A stretch of 64,000 nt of DNA from Limnochorda sp. LNt (GTDB lineage Bacteria > Bacillota > Limnochordia > Limnochordales > Geochordaceae), in assembly GCF_035593265.1 (NCBI RefSeq), contig NZ_CP141614.1, forward strand, positions 434,001-498,000. The letters run 5' to 3'. Below are positions 10,878 through 19,118 of this stretch, piece by piece. Position 1 is the stretch's first letter, and every line of letters starts with the position of its first letter. Below the pieces are notes generated by a model. The model saw only the letters and a program-made list of their open reading frames with translations. It was not told the DNA's origin and did no database searches. A program made the translations under genes and the position numbers.

Positions 10878-11291
10878 TCTTGCAACGGCGCCACTCGAGT
10901 GGTAAAATAACCATTTTCCCTATGTAGTCGGCTCAGAAGGCCGACCTTGTCAAGGAGCTTCGAGAGCCAAGCTGCCTCGATCCTGCGTAACATTGGGGGC
11001 ACCGGGTTCGCGAACGTGCCTTCGGGCCATGTGGACGGATCCCCTCCCCGTCGATGGGCCCGGGAGCAAGGCTAGCCACACGGCCTCCCGTCGCGGCTTC
11101 TTTCTGCGCCGTGCCGCGGTGCCGACCGGGGCCTATGACGCGCTCTGCTTCTGATGGGACGACAGGGTCGTACCGCTCTCGCGGGGCCCCCAGCCGCGCT
11201 CTTCTCCTTTTGACGCCCCGCCCCCGCTCGGCTATGGTGAAGGGTGCGCACGGCGCCCCGTGCGCCGGCGCCCGAGGGAGGCGGACAGGCC
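10878..11291. other. Non-coding stretch downstream of the CRISPR array
   Basis: About 410 bases separate the end of the array from the ttuB-like gene. The first 60 bases are AT-richer than the surroundings and contain GGTAAAATAACC, a possible -10-like element. The rest is GC-rich with no convincing reading frame, RNA gene or repeat. It probably contains the promoter of the ttuB-ttuA pair. Confidence 0.5.
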
Positions 11292-11489
11292 ATGAAGGTG
11301 CGCATGCGCATCCCCAAGCGGCAGGAGTGGGAGTTTAGGGGCCCCCGCACCGTCAAGAGCATCCTCGAGGAGCTGCGCCTCAACCCGGAGACCGTCATCG
11401 TCATCCGGGGCGACACGCTGCTCACCTCCGACGCCGTGGTGGAGGACGCCGACGAGATCGAGGTGCGCCCGGCTCTCTCCGGCGGGTGA
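11292..11489 (+). CDS. ttuB: TtuB-like ubiquitin-fold sulfur carrier (ThiS/MoaD family)
   Basis: The product is 65 residues, beginning MKVRMRIPKRQEWEF and ending in Gly-Gly (ALSGG). The C-terminal Gly-Gly is the group that is adenylated and thiocarboxylated in ThiS, MoaD, Urm1 and TtuB carriers. The central VKSILEELRLNPETVIVIRGDTL matches the beta-grasp pattern of this family. It lies 21 bases upstream of a TtuA homologue. In Thermus, TtuB delivers sulfur to TtuA for 2-thiolation of 5-methyluridine 54 in tRNA, a change that stabilises tRNA at high temperature. The start was chosen at ATG 11292 after GAGGGAGGCGGACAGGCC. An upstream ATG at 11244 would add a non-conserved 16-residue tail. ThiS or MoaD identity is the alternative; the neighbour makes TtuB more likely. 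Confidence 0.8.
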   Translation: MKVRMRIPKRQEWEFRGPRTVKSILEELRLNPETVIVIRGDTLLTSDAVVEDADEIEVRPALSGG

Positions 11490-11510
11490 GGTAAACTGCT
11501 GGCGTGAGGG

Positions 11511-12434
11511 GTGAGCCGCCGCGTGAAGTGCGTCAAGTGCCGCCAGCCGGCCGTGGTGGAGGTGCGCCGCCACAACGCCGGCTTCTGCCGCGAACACTTC
11601 GTCGAGCACGTGCTGCGCCAGGTGGAGCGCACCATCGACGAGCTCGACATGCTGCGCCGCGACGACCGCATCCTGGTGGCCGTCTCGGGCGGCAAGGACA
11701 GCCTGGCGCTGTGGGACATCCTGCAACGGCTCGGCTACCGGGCGGACGGGCTCCACGTCCACCTGGGCATCGGGGAGTACTCGAGCGAGTCGGCCGTCAA
11801 GACCCGGGCCTTCGCCGAAGGGCGCGGCCTCACGCTACACGAGGTCTCGGTGGCCGAGGAGCTGGGCTTCGGCATCGAGGAGCTGTCGCGCCGCACCCGG
11901 CGCATCCCGTGCTCGGCCTGCGGTACGACCAAGCGGCATCTCTTCAACCGCTTCGCCCGGGAGCACGGCTACACCGTGGTGGCCACCGGCCACAACCTGG
12001 ACGACGAGGCCGCCACGCTGCTGGGCAACATCCTGCACTGGCAGACCGAGTACCTGGGCCGCCAGTCGGCTGCCATGGAGGCCACCGAGTCGGGCCTGGT
12101 GCGCAAGGTCAAGCCCCTGGTGCGCCTGGCCGAGCGCGAGGTGGCGGCCTATGCCGTGCTGCAGGGCATCGACTACCAGGTCGACGAGTGCCCCATGGCC
12201 GTCGGCGCCACCTCCCACCTCTACAAGGAGGTGCTCAACCGCCTGGAGGAGGTGGCGCCCGGCACCAAGCACCAGTTCCTCTGGGGCTTCTACGAGCGGG
12301 GGCGCCGGCACTTCCCCCACGAGAGCCGCACCCTCAACGCCTGCAAGGTGTGCGGGGAGCCCACGACGGGGGAGATCTGCGCCTACTGCCGGCTGGCCGA
12401 GCGGGCTCGGGCCGCCGCGGCTGGCACGCGGTGA
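11511..12434 (+). CDS. ttuA: tRNA-5-methyluridine(54) 2-sulfurtransferase TtuA-like
   Basis: The product is 307 residues, starting at GTG. An N-terminal CVKC pair with later FCREH, and a C-terminal CKVCGEPTTGEICAYC, form two zinc-ribbon-like sites. SGGKDS at about residue 59 is the PP-loop that binds ATP and adenylates the target base. IPCSACGTTKR and DECPM supply the cysteines that bind the Fe-S cluster in the TtuA/TtcA/Ncs6 group. The architecture of zinc finger, PP-loop domain, zinc finger is that of TtuA and CTU1/Ncs6. The enzyme would accept sulfur from the ubiquitin-like carrier encoded just upstream and thiolate tRNA. The two genes are almost certainly co-transcribed. Uridine-34 thiolation (Ncs6-like) is a less likely alternative in a bacterium. 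The pair points to a thermophilic host. Confidence 0.88.
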   Translation: MSRRVKCVKCRQPAVVEVRRHNAGFCREHFVEHVLRQVERTIDELDMLRRDDRILVAVSGGKDSLALWDILQRLGYRADGLHVHLGIGEYSSESAVKTRAFAEGRGLTLHEVSVAEELGFGIEELSRRTRRIPCSACGTTKRHLFNRFAREHGYTVVATGHNLDDEAATLLGNILHWQTEYLGRQSAAMEATESGLVRKVKPLVRLAEREVAAYAVLQGIDYQVDECPMAVGATSHLYKEVLNRLEEVAPGTKHQFLWGFYERGRRHFPHESRTLNACKVCGEPTTGEICAYCRLAERARAAAAGTR

Positions 12435-12489
12435 CGACCGCGCGGCCCGTCGCGCCCCCCCGCCGCGCCCGCGCCCATAGCGGCCGCTC

Positions 12490-12819
12490 CTACCACTCCA
12501 CCGGCACCACGTTGAGCTGGTACTCCCCGGCGAAGACCGTGGAGCGCCCCCCGTGCTCCGCCGGCATGACGGCCCACGCTGGCCCCGCAAGCGGCAGGGC
12601 GACGCTCCCGTGCTCCTCGCTGTCGGGCAGGTGCCCCACTACCCGCAGCATCCGGGTCTCCGGCACGCGGTCGTCCACGTAGACCCGCTCGACCCGCATG
12701 ACGGCCTGGCCCAGCTTGTCGACGCCCCGGCGCAGGTTGACCACGCAGTCCTGCCCCACGTAGGCCTGGTGCAGGGCGCTGGCCAGCTGTCGGGGGTCGT
12801 CCACCCATTGCGTTCGCAC
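12490..12819 (-). CDS. Small conserved-looking protein of unknown function
   Basis: I do not recognise this gene. It would encode 109 residues starting at GTG 12819 (VRTQWVDDPRQL), preceded by GGGAGGG about 8 bases upstream, and ending NVVPVEW. Acidic and basic residues alternate with hydrophobic ones in an amphipathic pattern (VNLRRGVDKLGQAVMRVERVYVDD). There are no membrane segments and no cysteine-rich motif. It contains a soluble, beta-rich-looking tail (MLRVVGHLPDSEEHG). It lies opposite, and convergent to, the end of ttuA. The same frame stays open to 13800, but the upstream part is antisense to the methyltransferase gene and is probably not translated. Confidence 0.55.
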   Translation of the reverse strand: MRTQWVDDPRQLASALHQAYVGQDCVVNLRRGVDKLGQAVMRVERVYVDDRVPETRMLRVVGHLPDSEEHGSVALPLAGPAWAVMPAEHGGRSTVFAGEYQLNVVPVEW

Positions 12820-12942
12820 CGAACCAGCCCTCCCGCTCAAGAGTCTGGCCGCCCGGAGCGCCCCCGCCGCGCAAGGAGACGGGCCTTCCGGGCGGAACCT
12901 GCTGGCAGGGGGAGCCTCTCCCTGGAAGCCGCGGAGGGGACG

Positions 12943-13713
12943 GTGGCACCGGTGATCTCGCCGGGGTGGTACCGGAGCTTCTTCGACGAGCTGTACCTGC
13001 ACACGTACGACCCGCTCCTGACGCCCGAGTACACGCGCGCCCAGGTCGACGACCTGGAGATCCTGCTGGAGCTGTCGCCGCCGGCCGACATCCTCGACAT
13101 GCCATGCGGCCAGGGCCGCCACAGCATCGAGCTGGCGCGGCGGGGCTACCGGGTGACGGGGGTGGACCTGTCGGCTTACCTGCTGGGGGTGGCGCGGGAG
13201 CGGGCCCGCTCGGCGGGGGTCGATGACGAGGCCCTGGAGCTGGTGCACTGCGACATGCGGGAGTTCGTGCGGCCGCGCTCGTACGACGTCGCCCTCAACC
13301 TCTTCAGCTCCTTCGGCTACCTGGAGGACGAGGAGCAGGACGCCCGGGTGATGGCCGCCTTCTTCGAATGCCTGCGGCCTGGCGGGCGGCTGGTCATGGA
13401 GATGATCCACAAGTACTGGCTGCTGCGCTCGGGCCACGAGCATCTCTGGGTGGAGACGCCGGGGGCCTTCACCCTGGAGCGGGTGCGCTTCGACGTCGCG
13501 ACGGATCGCACCGAGACGGAGCGGATCGTCATCCTCGACGACGGGCGGGTGGAGCGTCGCCACTTCAGCGTTCGCCAGTACAGCCTGGTGGAGCTGGCGC
13601 AGATGGCGCGCCGGGCCGGCTTCGAGCTCGTGGGCGCCTACGGGACGCTGCGGGGCGACGAGCCCCTGACGCTGGAGTCCCGGCGGATGGTGGCGGTCTT
13701 CAGGCGGCCGTGA
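12943..13713 (+). CDS. Class I SAM-dependent methyltransferase
   Basis: The product is 256 residues. The SAM-binding loop reads ILDMPCGQGRHSIELARRG near residue 49, a version of the DxxCGxG motif I. It is followed by the acidic end of beta-2 (GVDLSAYLL) and motif IV-like ALNLFSSFGYLEDEE. Later RPGGRLVMEM matches the post-motif segment of small-molecule methyltransferases. The start was placed at GTG 12943 after GGAGGGG; an upstream ATG at 12553 is antisense to the neighbouring small gene. The substrate is not evident. The fold is that of Methyltransf_11/25 enzymes acting on small molecules or on tRNA/rRNA precursors. The gene appears monocistronic. Confidence 0.85.
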   Translation: MAPVISPGWYRSFFDELYLHTYDPLLTPEYTRAQVDDLEILLELSPPADILDMPCGQGRHSIELARRGYRVTGVDLSAYLLGVARERARSAGVDDEALELVHCDMREFVRPRSYDVALNLFSSFGYLEDEEQDARVMAAFFECLRPGGRLVMEMIHKYWLLRSGHEHLWVETPGAFTLERVRFDVATDRTETERIVILDDGRVERRHFSVRQYSLVELAQMARRAGFELVGAYGTLRGDEPLTLESRRMVAVFRRP

Positions 13714-13815
13714 ACGACGGTCATTGCTGGAGTTACGGCATTGGCACAGAATAGAGGCGCCAGGAGGTCTTACGGTCCGGCAGGGGTTGTCGGGCATCAC
13801 TTTACCGAGGTGCGC

Positions 13816-15507
13816 ATGACACCCGAACGTCTACGTGCCCTGATCAGAAGCGGCGAGACCAACGCCGTCGAGTTCAAGGGAGAGAGGCGCGGGCCGCTCT
13901 CGGATCGCGACCTCGTCGAGGCCGTCGTCTGCCTGGCTAATCGGCCGGGCACGGAGCATGGGTGGCTTCTTGTCGGCGTCGAGGACGACGGAGAGATAAC
14001 CGGGCTTCGGCCGAGGCAGAGGGGGCGGTGGCCCGACCCCGTGCAGGTGCAGGCGCTCATCGCCAACCTGACCCGACCGTCCCTGGCCTGTCGGGTAGAG
14101 ATCGTCGACGTGGGCGGCCGCAAGGTGATGGCCGTCGAGGTGCCTCCGGTCGCCACCCCGGTTGGTACGGCGGACGGCAAGTACCTGCGCCGTGGGATGA
14201 CCCGTGACGGACGGCCGGAGTGTGTGCCCTTCCATTATCACGAGATGCAGTCACTGCAAGCCACACGTGGCGTGCTGGATTACTCGGCCCTCGTGATACC
14301 CGAAGCCACGTGGGATGACCTGGATCCGTTGGAGTTCGAGCGCTTCCGTCGGAGCATTCGCGAGAGTGGTCGAGGCGATGCCTCCCTGCTAACGCTCTCG
14401 GATGTCGACCTGGCCAAGGCACTGGGGGCGGTCGAGGCAAACCACAAGGTGCGAGGCATCCGGCTTCTCGGGCTGCTGCTCTTCGGGCGCGAAGACGTCC
14501 TGCGCCGGTACATGCCAACTCACGAGGTCGCCTTCCAGGTGCTCGAAGGCACGCTCGTCAAGGTCAACGACTTCTTTCGCTGGCCCCTGCTGCGCGTCAT
14601 GGAGGAGTTAGTGGCCAGGTTCCAGGCTCGCAATGCCGAACAGGAAGTCTCCATCGGGCTGCTACGGATCGGCGTCCCTGACTACCCCCTGCGGGCGTTC
14701 CGTGAGGGGCTGGCCAACGCCCTGGTGCATCGTGACTACACGCGCCTCGGCGCCGTGCACGTCCAGTGGCATCCTGACCGAATCGAGATCTCCAACCCCG
14801 GAGGGTTTCCGGATGGGGTGCGCCTTGATAACCTGCTCGTGACCCCTCCGAGGCCACGCAACCCTCTGCTGGCCGATGCCTTCAAGCGTGCGGGCATCGT
14901 AGAACGTACCGCTCGTGGCGTCGACACCATCTTCTACGAGCAGCTTCGCAACGGCCGTCCCGCGCCAAGCTACCAAAGGAGCACGGAGACCGACGTCGTG
15001 CTCGTGCTGCCTGGCGGACAAGCCAACCTTGCCTTCGTGCGGCTGGTCATCGAGGAAGACCGAGCGGGACGCCCTCTGGGATTGGACGAACTGCTAATCC
15101 TCAACGAGCTCTGGCTCGAACGTCGCATCACGACCTCCGAAGCGGTCCGCCTGACCCAGAAGTCCCAGACCGAGGTGCGAGCCGTGCTGGAACGGCTCGT
15201 CGAGTCGGGTCTCATCGAGGCGCGAGGGGAAGGACGGGGCAGGAGCTATCATCTGTCGGCCAAGACGTACCGTCGGCTGGGCGAAGCAGCTGCCTACGTC
15301 CGTCAGCGGGGCTTTGAGCCGATTCAGCAGGAGCAGATGGTGCTCCAGTTCGTCCGCTCCCATGGTCGCGTCACGCGCGGCCAGGTGATGGAGCTGTGCA
15401 GGATCGGGCCGTCCCAGGCGACGCGGCTCCTTCGGAAGATGACCGAGAGCGGCCGGCTCGTCCGGCACGGCACGGGCAAGGGCGCATGGTACGCCCCGGG
15501 CGACTGA
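13816..15507 (+). CDS. AlbA_2/RecG-like ATP-binding transcriptional regulator
   Basis: The product is 563 residues. The N-terminus (ETNAVEFKGERRG, then LVEAVVCLANRPG) matches the AlbA_2 (Schlafen AAA_4) domain. Around residue 295, FREGLANALVHRDY and IEISNPGGFPDGV match the C-terminal HATPase-like domain of these proteins. The last 150 residues look like two winged-helix units (ITTSEAVRLTQKSQTEVRAVLERL and VTRGQVMELCRIGPSQATRLL). This family is annotated as putative DNA-binding or ATP-dependent regulator, sometimes RecG-like, and some members sit in defence or mobile loci. The start at ATG 13816 follows ACCGAGG; a TTG at 13741 is possible but adds an unconserved leader. Repeated ATACGTGCGC motifs follow the stop codon. 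The role is unknown. Confidence 0.8.
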   Translation: MTPERLRALIRSGETNAVEFKGERRGPLSDRDLVEAVVCLANRPGTEHGWLLVGVEDDGEITGLRPRQRGRWPDPVQVQALIANLTRPSLACRVEIVDVGGRKVMAVEVPPVATPVGTADGKYLRRGMTRDGRPECVPFHYHEMQSLQATRGVLDYSALVIPEATWDDLDPLEFERFRRSIRESGRGDASLLTLSDVDLAKALGAVEANHKVRGIRLLGLLLFGREDVLRRYMPTHEVAFQVLEGTLVKVNDFFRWPLLRVMEELVARFQARNAEQEVSIGLLRIGVPDYPLRAFREGLANALVHRDYTRLGAVHVQWHPDRIEISNPGGFPDGVRLDNLLVTPPRPRNPLLADAFKRAGIVERTARGVDTIFYEQLRNGRPAPSYQRSTETDVVLVLPGGQANLAFVRLVIEEDRAGRPLGLDELLILNELWLERRITTSEAVRLTQKSQTEVRAVLERLVESGLIEARGEGRGRSYHLSAKTYRRLGEAAAYVRQRGFEPIQQEQMVLQFVRSHGRVTRGQVMELCRIGPSQATRLLRKMTESGRLVRHGTGKGAWYAPGD

Positions 15508-15508
15508 G

Positions 15509-15577
15509 ATACGTGCGCCGACATACGTGCGCACCACAAACCCTTCGTGCGCGCTCGTATATACGTGCGCTGCACGT
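15509..15577. repeat. Cluster of ATACGTGCGC repeats with a palindrome
   Basis: ATACGTGCGC occurs at 15509-15518, 15523-15532 and 15561-15570. A shortened CGTGCGC lies at 15546-15552. The last copy forms the palindrome ACGTGC-GCT-GCACGT (15563-15577). It lies between two convergent genes. It could be a protein-binding site cluster or a bidirectional terminator-like structure; there is no T-tract. Confidence 0.6.
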
Positions 15578-15583
15578 AAACGC

Positions 15584-17209
15584 TCAGTACCCCACCGCCT
15601 GCCCGTCCTTGCGGGGATCGGAGCCTGCGATGTAGACCCCCGTGTCGGGGTCGCGCCAGATGATCTGCCCGCCGCCGAACTCGATGGGGGGCCGCTCCCG
15701 CACCACACGGTGCCCGAGCTGCTCCAGCGCCGCCGCCACCCCCGCGTCGAAGCCCCGCTCCAGTGCCACCTGCCCGCCCGGCATCACCCGCAGGCGAGGG
15801 GCGTCCAGCGCGGCTTGTGGGTTGAGACCGAAGTCCACCATCGCCGAGACCACCTGCACGTGGCCCTGGGCCTGCATGTCGCCGCCCATCACGCCGAAGG
15901 CTGCCAGCGCCTGGCCCTTGCGGGTGATGAAGCCCGGGATGATGGTGTGGAAGGGACGCTTGCCGCCGGCCAGCTCATTGGAGTGGCCGGGGATCAGGTT
16001 GAAGCCGGCGCCGCGATTGTGCAGGGCGATGCCGGTGCCGGGCACCACCACGCCCGACCCGAAGCCGTAGAAGTTGGACTGGATGAACGAGACCATCCGC
16101 CCGTCGGCGTCGGCGGTGCAGAGGTAGACCGTGCCGCCGGCGGCCCGGCGGTCGGGGATCGGGTCGGGGATGGCGCGGTCGAGCCGGATGCGGCCGGCCA
16201 GGGCCTCGGCCACCGATGGGTCGGTGAAGCGCTCGACCGGCACGGGCGCTCGGCGGGGGTCGGCCACGTGCTGGTAGGCCTCGTGGAGCGCCAGGCGCAG
16301 GGCCTCGGCCAGGACGTGGGCGTGGGTCGGGTCGAGGTGGCGGATCTGCTCGCGGGAGGCTCCGCCAGAGCCGGTTGCTCCCAGGTCGAAGTGCCGGGCG
16401 ATGCCCAGCGCCAGCAGGGCGGCCACCCCCTGGCCGTTGGGGGGCAGCTCCCACACCTCGATGTCGCGGTAGGGGACCGCCAGCGGCTCCACCCACTCGG
16501 GGGCGTAGCGGGCCAGGTCCTCCCGGGTCAGGTAGCCGCCGGTGCGCTCGGCGTAGCGGGCGATGGCTTGGGCCAGCTCACCCCGGTACATGGCCTCGCC
16601 CCACGACTCGCCGATGAGCCGCAGCGTGCGGGCCTGGTCGGGCTGGCGAAAGATCTCGCCGGCCCGCGGCGCCCGGCCGCCAGGCAGGAAGGCGGCGCGG
16701 AAATCCTCCCGGCGGCCCAGGCGCGCCTCGGAGGCCTGCCACGCCGCCGCCGTGCGAGGGGGCACGGGGTGCCCCTGGTCGGCGTACTCGATGGCCGGCT
16801 CCAGCACGTCGGCCAGGGTCATCCGCCCGAAGCGCCGCAGCAGCTGCACCCAGCCCGCCACCACCCCGGGCACCGTCACCGGCTCCCACCCTTCGGTGGG
16901 CATCTTCTCGAGACCCCGCCGCCGCAACAACTCGGCATCGAGCGCGGCCGGGGCGGGGCCCGAGGCGTTGAGGCCGTGCAGGCGCTGGCCGTCCCAGACG
17001 ATGGCGAAGGCATCGCCGCCGATGCCGCACGAGGTGGGCTCCACCACCACCAGGGCCGCGGCCGCTGCCACGGCGGCGTCCACTGCATTGCCGCCGGCCA
17101 GGAGCATGCGCAACCCCGCCTGGGCGGCCAGCGGGTGGCTGGTGGCCACCATGCCCCGGCGGGCCAGCACCGGCATGCGGGCGGAGGGGTAGGGGAAGCG
17201 GGTGTCCAT
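15584..17209 (-). CDS. Gamma-glutamyltransferase (GGT) family protein
   Basis: The product is 541 residues, the usual length for the family. GGNAVDAAVAAAAALVVVEP near the N-terminus and GIGGDAFAIVWDG match the large-subunit start. Around residue 360, GGTVYLCTADADGRMVSF contains the Thr that becomes the N-terminal nucleophile after self-cleavage, although the usual TTH is replaced by GGT. GVMGGDMQAQGHVQV is the conserved C-terminal segment. The family cleaves or transfers gamma-glutamyl groups from glutathione and other gamma-glutamyl amides. No signal peptide is seen, so it is probably cytoplasmic, as in many YwrD-like GGTs. The start was placed at ATG 17209 (MDTRFPYPS) after a strong GAAGGGAAGG; an in-frame ATG seven codons upstream is less well placed. 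Confidence 0.88.
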   Translation of the reverse strand: MDTRFPYPSARMPVLARRGMVATSHPLAAQAGLRMLLAGGNAVDAAVAAAAALVVVEPTSCGIGGDAFAIVWDGQRLHGLNASGPAPAALDAELLRRRGLEKMPTEGWEPVTVPGVVAGWVQLLRRFGRMTLADVLEPAIEYADQGHPVPPRTAAAWQASEARLGRREDFRAAFLPGGRAPRAGEIFRQPDQARTLRLIGESWGEAMYRGELAQAIARYAERTGGYLTREDLARYAPEWVEPLAVPYRDIEVWELPPNGQGVAALLALGIARHFDLGATGSGGASREQIRHLDPTHAHVLAEALRLALHEAYQHVADPRRAPVPVERFTDPSVAEALAGRIRLDRAIPDPIPDRRAAGGTVYLCTADADGRMVSFIQSNFYGFGSGVVVPGTGIALHNRGAGFNLIPGHSNELAGGKRPFHTIIPGFITRKGQALAAFGVMGGDMQAQGHVQVVSAMVDFGLNPQAALDAPRLRVMPGGQVALERGFDAGVAAALEQLGHRVVRERPPIEFGGGQIIWRDPDTGVYIAGSDPRKDGQAVGY

Positions 17210-17395
17210 CGCGGCCCTTCCCTTCCTCATGTCATGGCGGTGTCGGTCCCGTTTGCTACTTCCAGCCCTGGCAGGGGGCTCCTCCGTGGAGCGGCCCCTG
17301 GCGTGTTTGACAGCAGGGCGGCCGCCATGATAGCCTGATGCAAGCGACGAAGAGCGTGCCAGCGGTTGGCCTGATGGCCGACCGGCCCATCTGAT

Positions 17396-17632
17396 CGCTG
17401 AATCCTCCCGTCTCGGGCGGCGTGCTCCGCATCGGGCCGTGCCCGCCGGGAGGAGCGGGGGACCCAGCCTTCACGGGGCGAATCTGGCCGACGCTTGTCC
17501 GAGCGGCATCGCCCGAGAGCGGCGAGTCGCCGCCTGCCGTGACGGGGCAGCCCGCCCCGGGTGCCGGCCGGAAGGGTCAGACTCCTTCGACCCGAGCCCG
17601 TCAGCTAACCCCGCAAGCGTGGGAGGAGAAGG
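17396..17632 (+). promoter_or_regulatory. c-di-AMP riboswitch (ydaO/yuaA class)
   Basis: Conserved blocks of the ydaO/yuaA aptamer appear in the right order: GCTGAATCCTCCCG, then GCGGGGGACCCA, then GGGGCGAATC, and finally GACCCGAGCCCGTCAGCTAACCCCGCAAGCG split over 17589-17618, closing with AGGAGAAGG. The core CCGTCAGCTAACC with the following CGCAAGCG is the signature of this RNA. The class binds cyclic di-AMP and usually turns gene expression off when the ligand is abundant. Known targets are potassium transporters, osmolyte uptake systems and cell-wall hydrolases. Here the next convincing gene, 270 bases downstream on the same strand, is an opine-dehydrogenase-like enzyme. Between them lies an array of 14-bp hairpin-forming repeats. 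No T-rich terminator is seen. Confidence 0.9.
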
Positions 17633-17797
17633 TGGGCCCGGCGTCCATGCGTCCCGCTCCCTGCGTCTCGGGTCGAGTCGAAGCCGGGCTTCCCTTCGCA
17701 AGTGCATGAGGTCCTCGTGCGTGCGGTCCGCGCGCCGTCGCCGACGGGCGGCGGTGAGGCCGCGGCGTCACGTGCGCGACCCCTGGCGTCTCCGGGC

Positions 17798-17835
17798 GGC
17801 CGTGCGCCCACGGCCGTGCGCCCACGGCCGTGCGG
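17798..17835 (+). repeat. 14-bp tandem repeat forming overlapping hairpins in the riboswitch leader
   Basis: The unit GGCCGTGCGCCCAC is repeated at 17798-17811 and 17812-17825, followed by a partial third copy. Each junction forms a 7-bp hairpin, GGCCGTG-CGCC-CACGGCC. The two hairpins share an arm and so exclude each other. This layout could serve as the expression platform of the upstream riboswitch, but there is no U-tract. Confidence 0.6.
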
Positions 17836-17905
17836 CCCGGGGCGGCGGGGCCGTGATGGCCTCGGGGGCCGGTCGCTCGCTGGCCCGAGGAGGAGGGACG
17901 CACGC

Positions 17906-19045
17906 ATGGACCGACCCCGCATCGCCGTCATCGGGGCAGGCGCCGGGGGGCTCGCCACAGCCGTCCACCTGAGTCTGGCCGGGCTGCCACCGTTGCTGGT
18001 CAACCGCAGCCCCGACCGGATCCTCCCGTTGATGGAGCGGCCCGTCGTCGCCGTGGAGGGCGTCTGGCAGGGCGAGGTGCCGCTGGCCGCAGCCACGGCC
18101 GATCTCTCGGTGGTCGCCTCGGTCGACGTCGTCATCGTCGCCACACCGGCCACCGCCCACCGCGAGCTGGCGACGTCCCTGGCGCCGTACCTGTCGGCTC
18201 GCCACCTCGTCGTCCTCCACCCCGGGCGCACTCTGGGGGCGCTGGAGTTCGCCGCGGTGTTGCAGCAGGCCGGCACCCAGGTGCGAGCGGTGGCCGAGAC
18301 CGACACGTTGCTCTACACGGCCCGCAGCTACGCGCTGGGCAGGGTCCGCGTGAGCGGCCTCAAGCGGCGCGTGCGGGTGGCGGCGTTGCCGCCTTGGCAG
18401 ACGGCAGAGGTGCTGGCCGTGCTGAGGCCGCTGGGGCCTCGCTTCGTGCCGGCGCCCCACGTGCTGGCCACGGGCATCCACAACATCGGCGCGATGTTTC
18501 ACCCGGCCCCCATGCTGCTCAACGCGGGGCGCATCCAGGCCGGCGAGCGCTTCGAGTACTACCGGGAGGGCATCACGCCGGCCGTGGCGACGCTGGTGCG
18601 GGGGCTGGACCGGGAGCGGCTGGCCGTGGGGCGCGCCTGGGGCGTGCGGGCCGAGCCGGTCGAGACCTGGATGCGCCGGCACTACGGCCTGCCCCGGGAG
18701 CTCGAGACGCTGGAGGCGCTGGTGGCGGCCAACTCCGCCTACGCCGGGGTGATGGCGCCCGAGACCCTGGAGCACCGCTACCTGCTCGAAGACGTGCCGA
18801 CGGGGCTGGTGCCGCTGGCGCGCCTGGGGCGGCTGGCCGGCGTCGAGACGCCGCTGATGGAGGCCGTCATCGACATGGCCTCGCACCTGGTGGGCGTCGA
18901 CTTCCGCCGGAGCGGCCGGAGCCTGGAGCGCATGGGCCTGGGCGGCGTCAGCGCCCGGCGGCTGATGGAGATCGTGATGACGGGGCTGCCGGCCCCGAGC
19001 GAGATGGGGGAGCCGGCGGACCTGGCCCTGGAGGCCCTCTCCTGA
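17906..19045 (+). CDS. NAD/NADP octopine/nopaline dehydrogenase-family protein
   Basis: The product is 379 residues. It begins MDRPRIAVIGAGAGG, a Rossmann dinucleotide-binding loop, followed by VVIVATPATAHRELA in the position of beta-4. The second half carries HNIGAMFHPAPMLLNAG and a helical region typical of the octopine dehydrogenase C-terminal domain. Family members reductively condense an amino acid with a 2-keto acid or run the reverse reaction. The start at ATG 17906 follows AGGAGGAGGG at good spacing. The upstream open frame overlaps the riboswitch leader and is discarded. It heads a set of three closely spaced genes (B12-binding protein, AsnB-like protein) with rpsD after them. The substrate is unknown. 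A 2-dehydropantoate or glycerol-3-phosphate reductase relative is the alternative. Confidence 0.8.
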   Translation: MDRPRIAVIGAGAGGLATAVHLSLAGLPPLLVNRSPDRILPLMERPVVAVEGVWQGEVPLAAATADLSVVASVDVVIVATPATAHRELATSLAPYLSARHLVVLHPGRTLGALEFAAVLQQAGTQVRAVAETDTLLYTARSYALGRVRVSGLKRRVRVAALPPWQTAEVLAVLRPLGPRFVPAPHVLATGIHNIGAMFHPAPMLLNAGRIQAGERFEYYREGITPAVATLVRGLDRERLAVGRAWGVRAEPVETWMRRHYGLPRELETLEALVAANSAYAGVMAPETLEHRYLLEDVPTGLVPLARLGRLAGVETPLMEAVIDMASHLVGVDFRRSGRSLERMGLGGVSARRLMEIVMTGLPAPSEMGEPADLALEALS

Positions 19046-19118
19046 GCCGGCCGCCGCTCGGCGGCGAGGCGAGGGCTGCAGGGCCGATGCGTGGGCGATG
19101 TCGAGAGGGGGATGTCCC

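Noticed and set aside
12820-13800. Upstream extension of the 12490 minus-strand frame to 436 residues
   Set aside because: It is antisense to the methyltransferase gene, which has clear SAM motifs. Only the last 109 residues, with their own ribosome-binding site, are kept.
17702-17905. A 68-residue N-terminal extension of the opine-dehydrogenase-like protein
   Set aside because: It runs over the hairpin repeats of the riboswitch leader and is rich in Arg/Pro/Gly. The Rossmann motif starts right after ATG 17906, with a strong ribosome-binding site.
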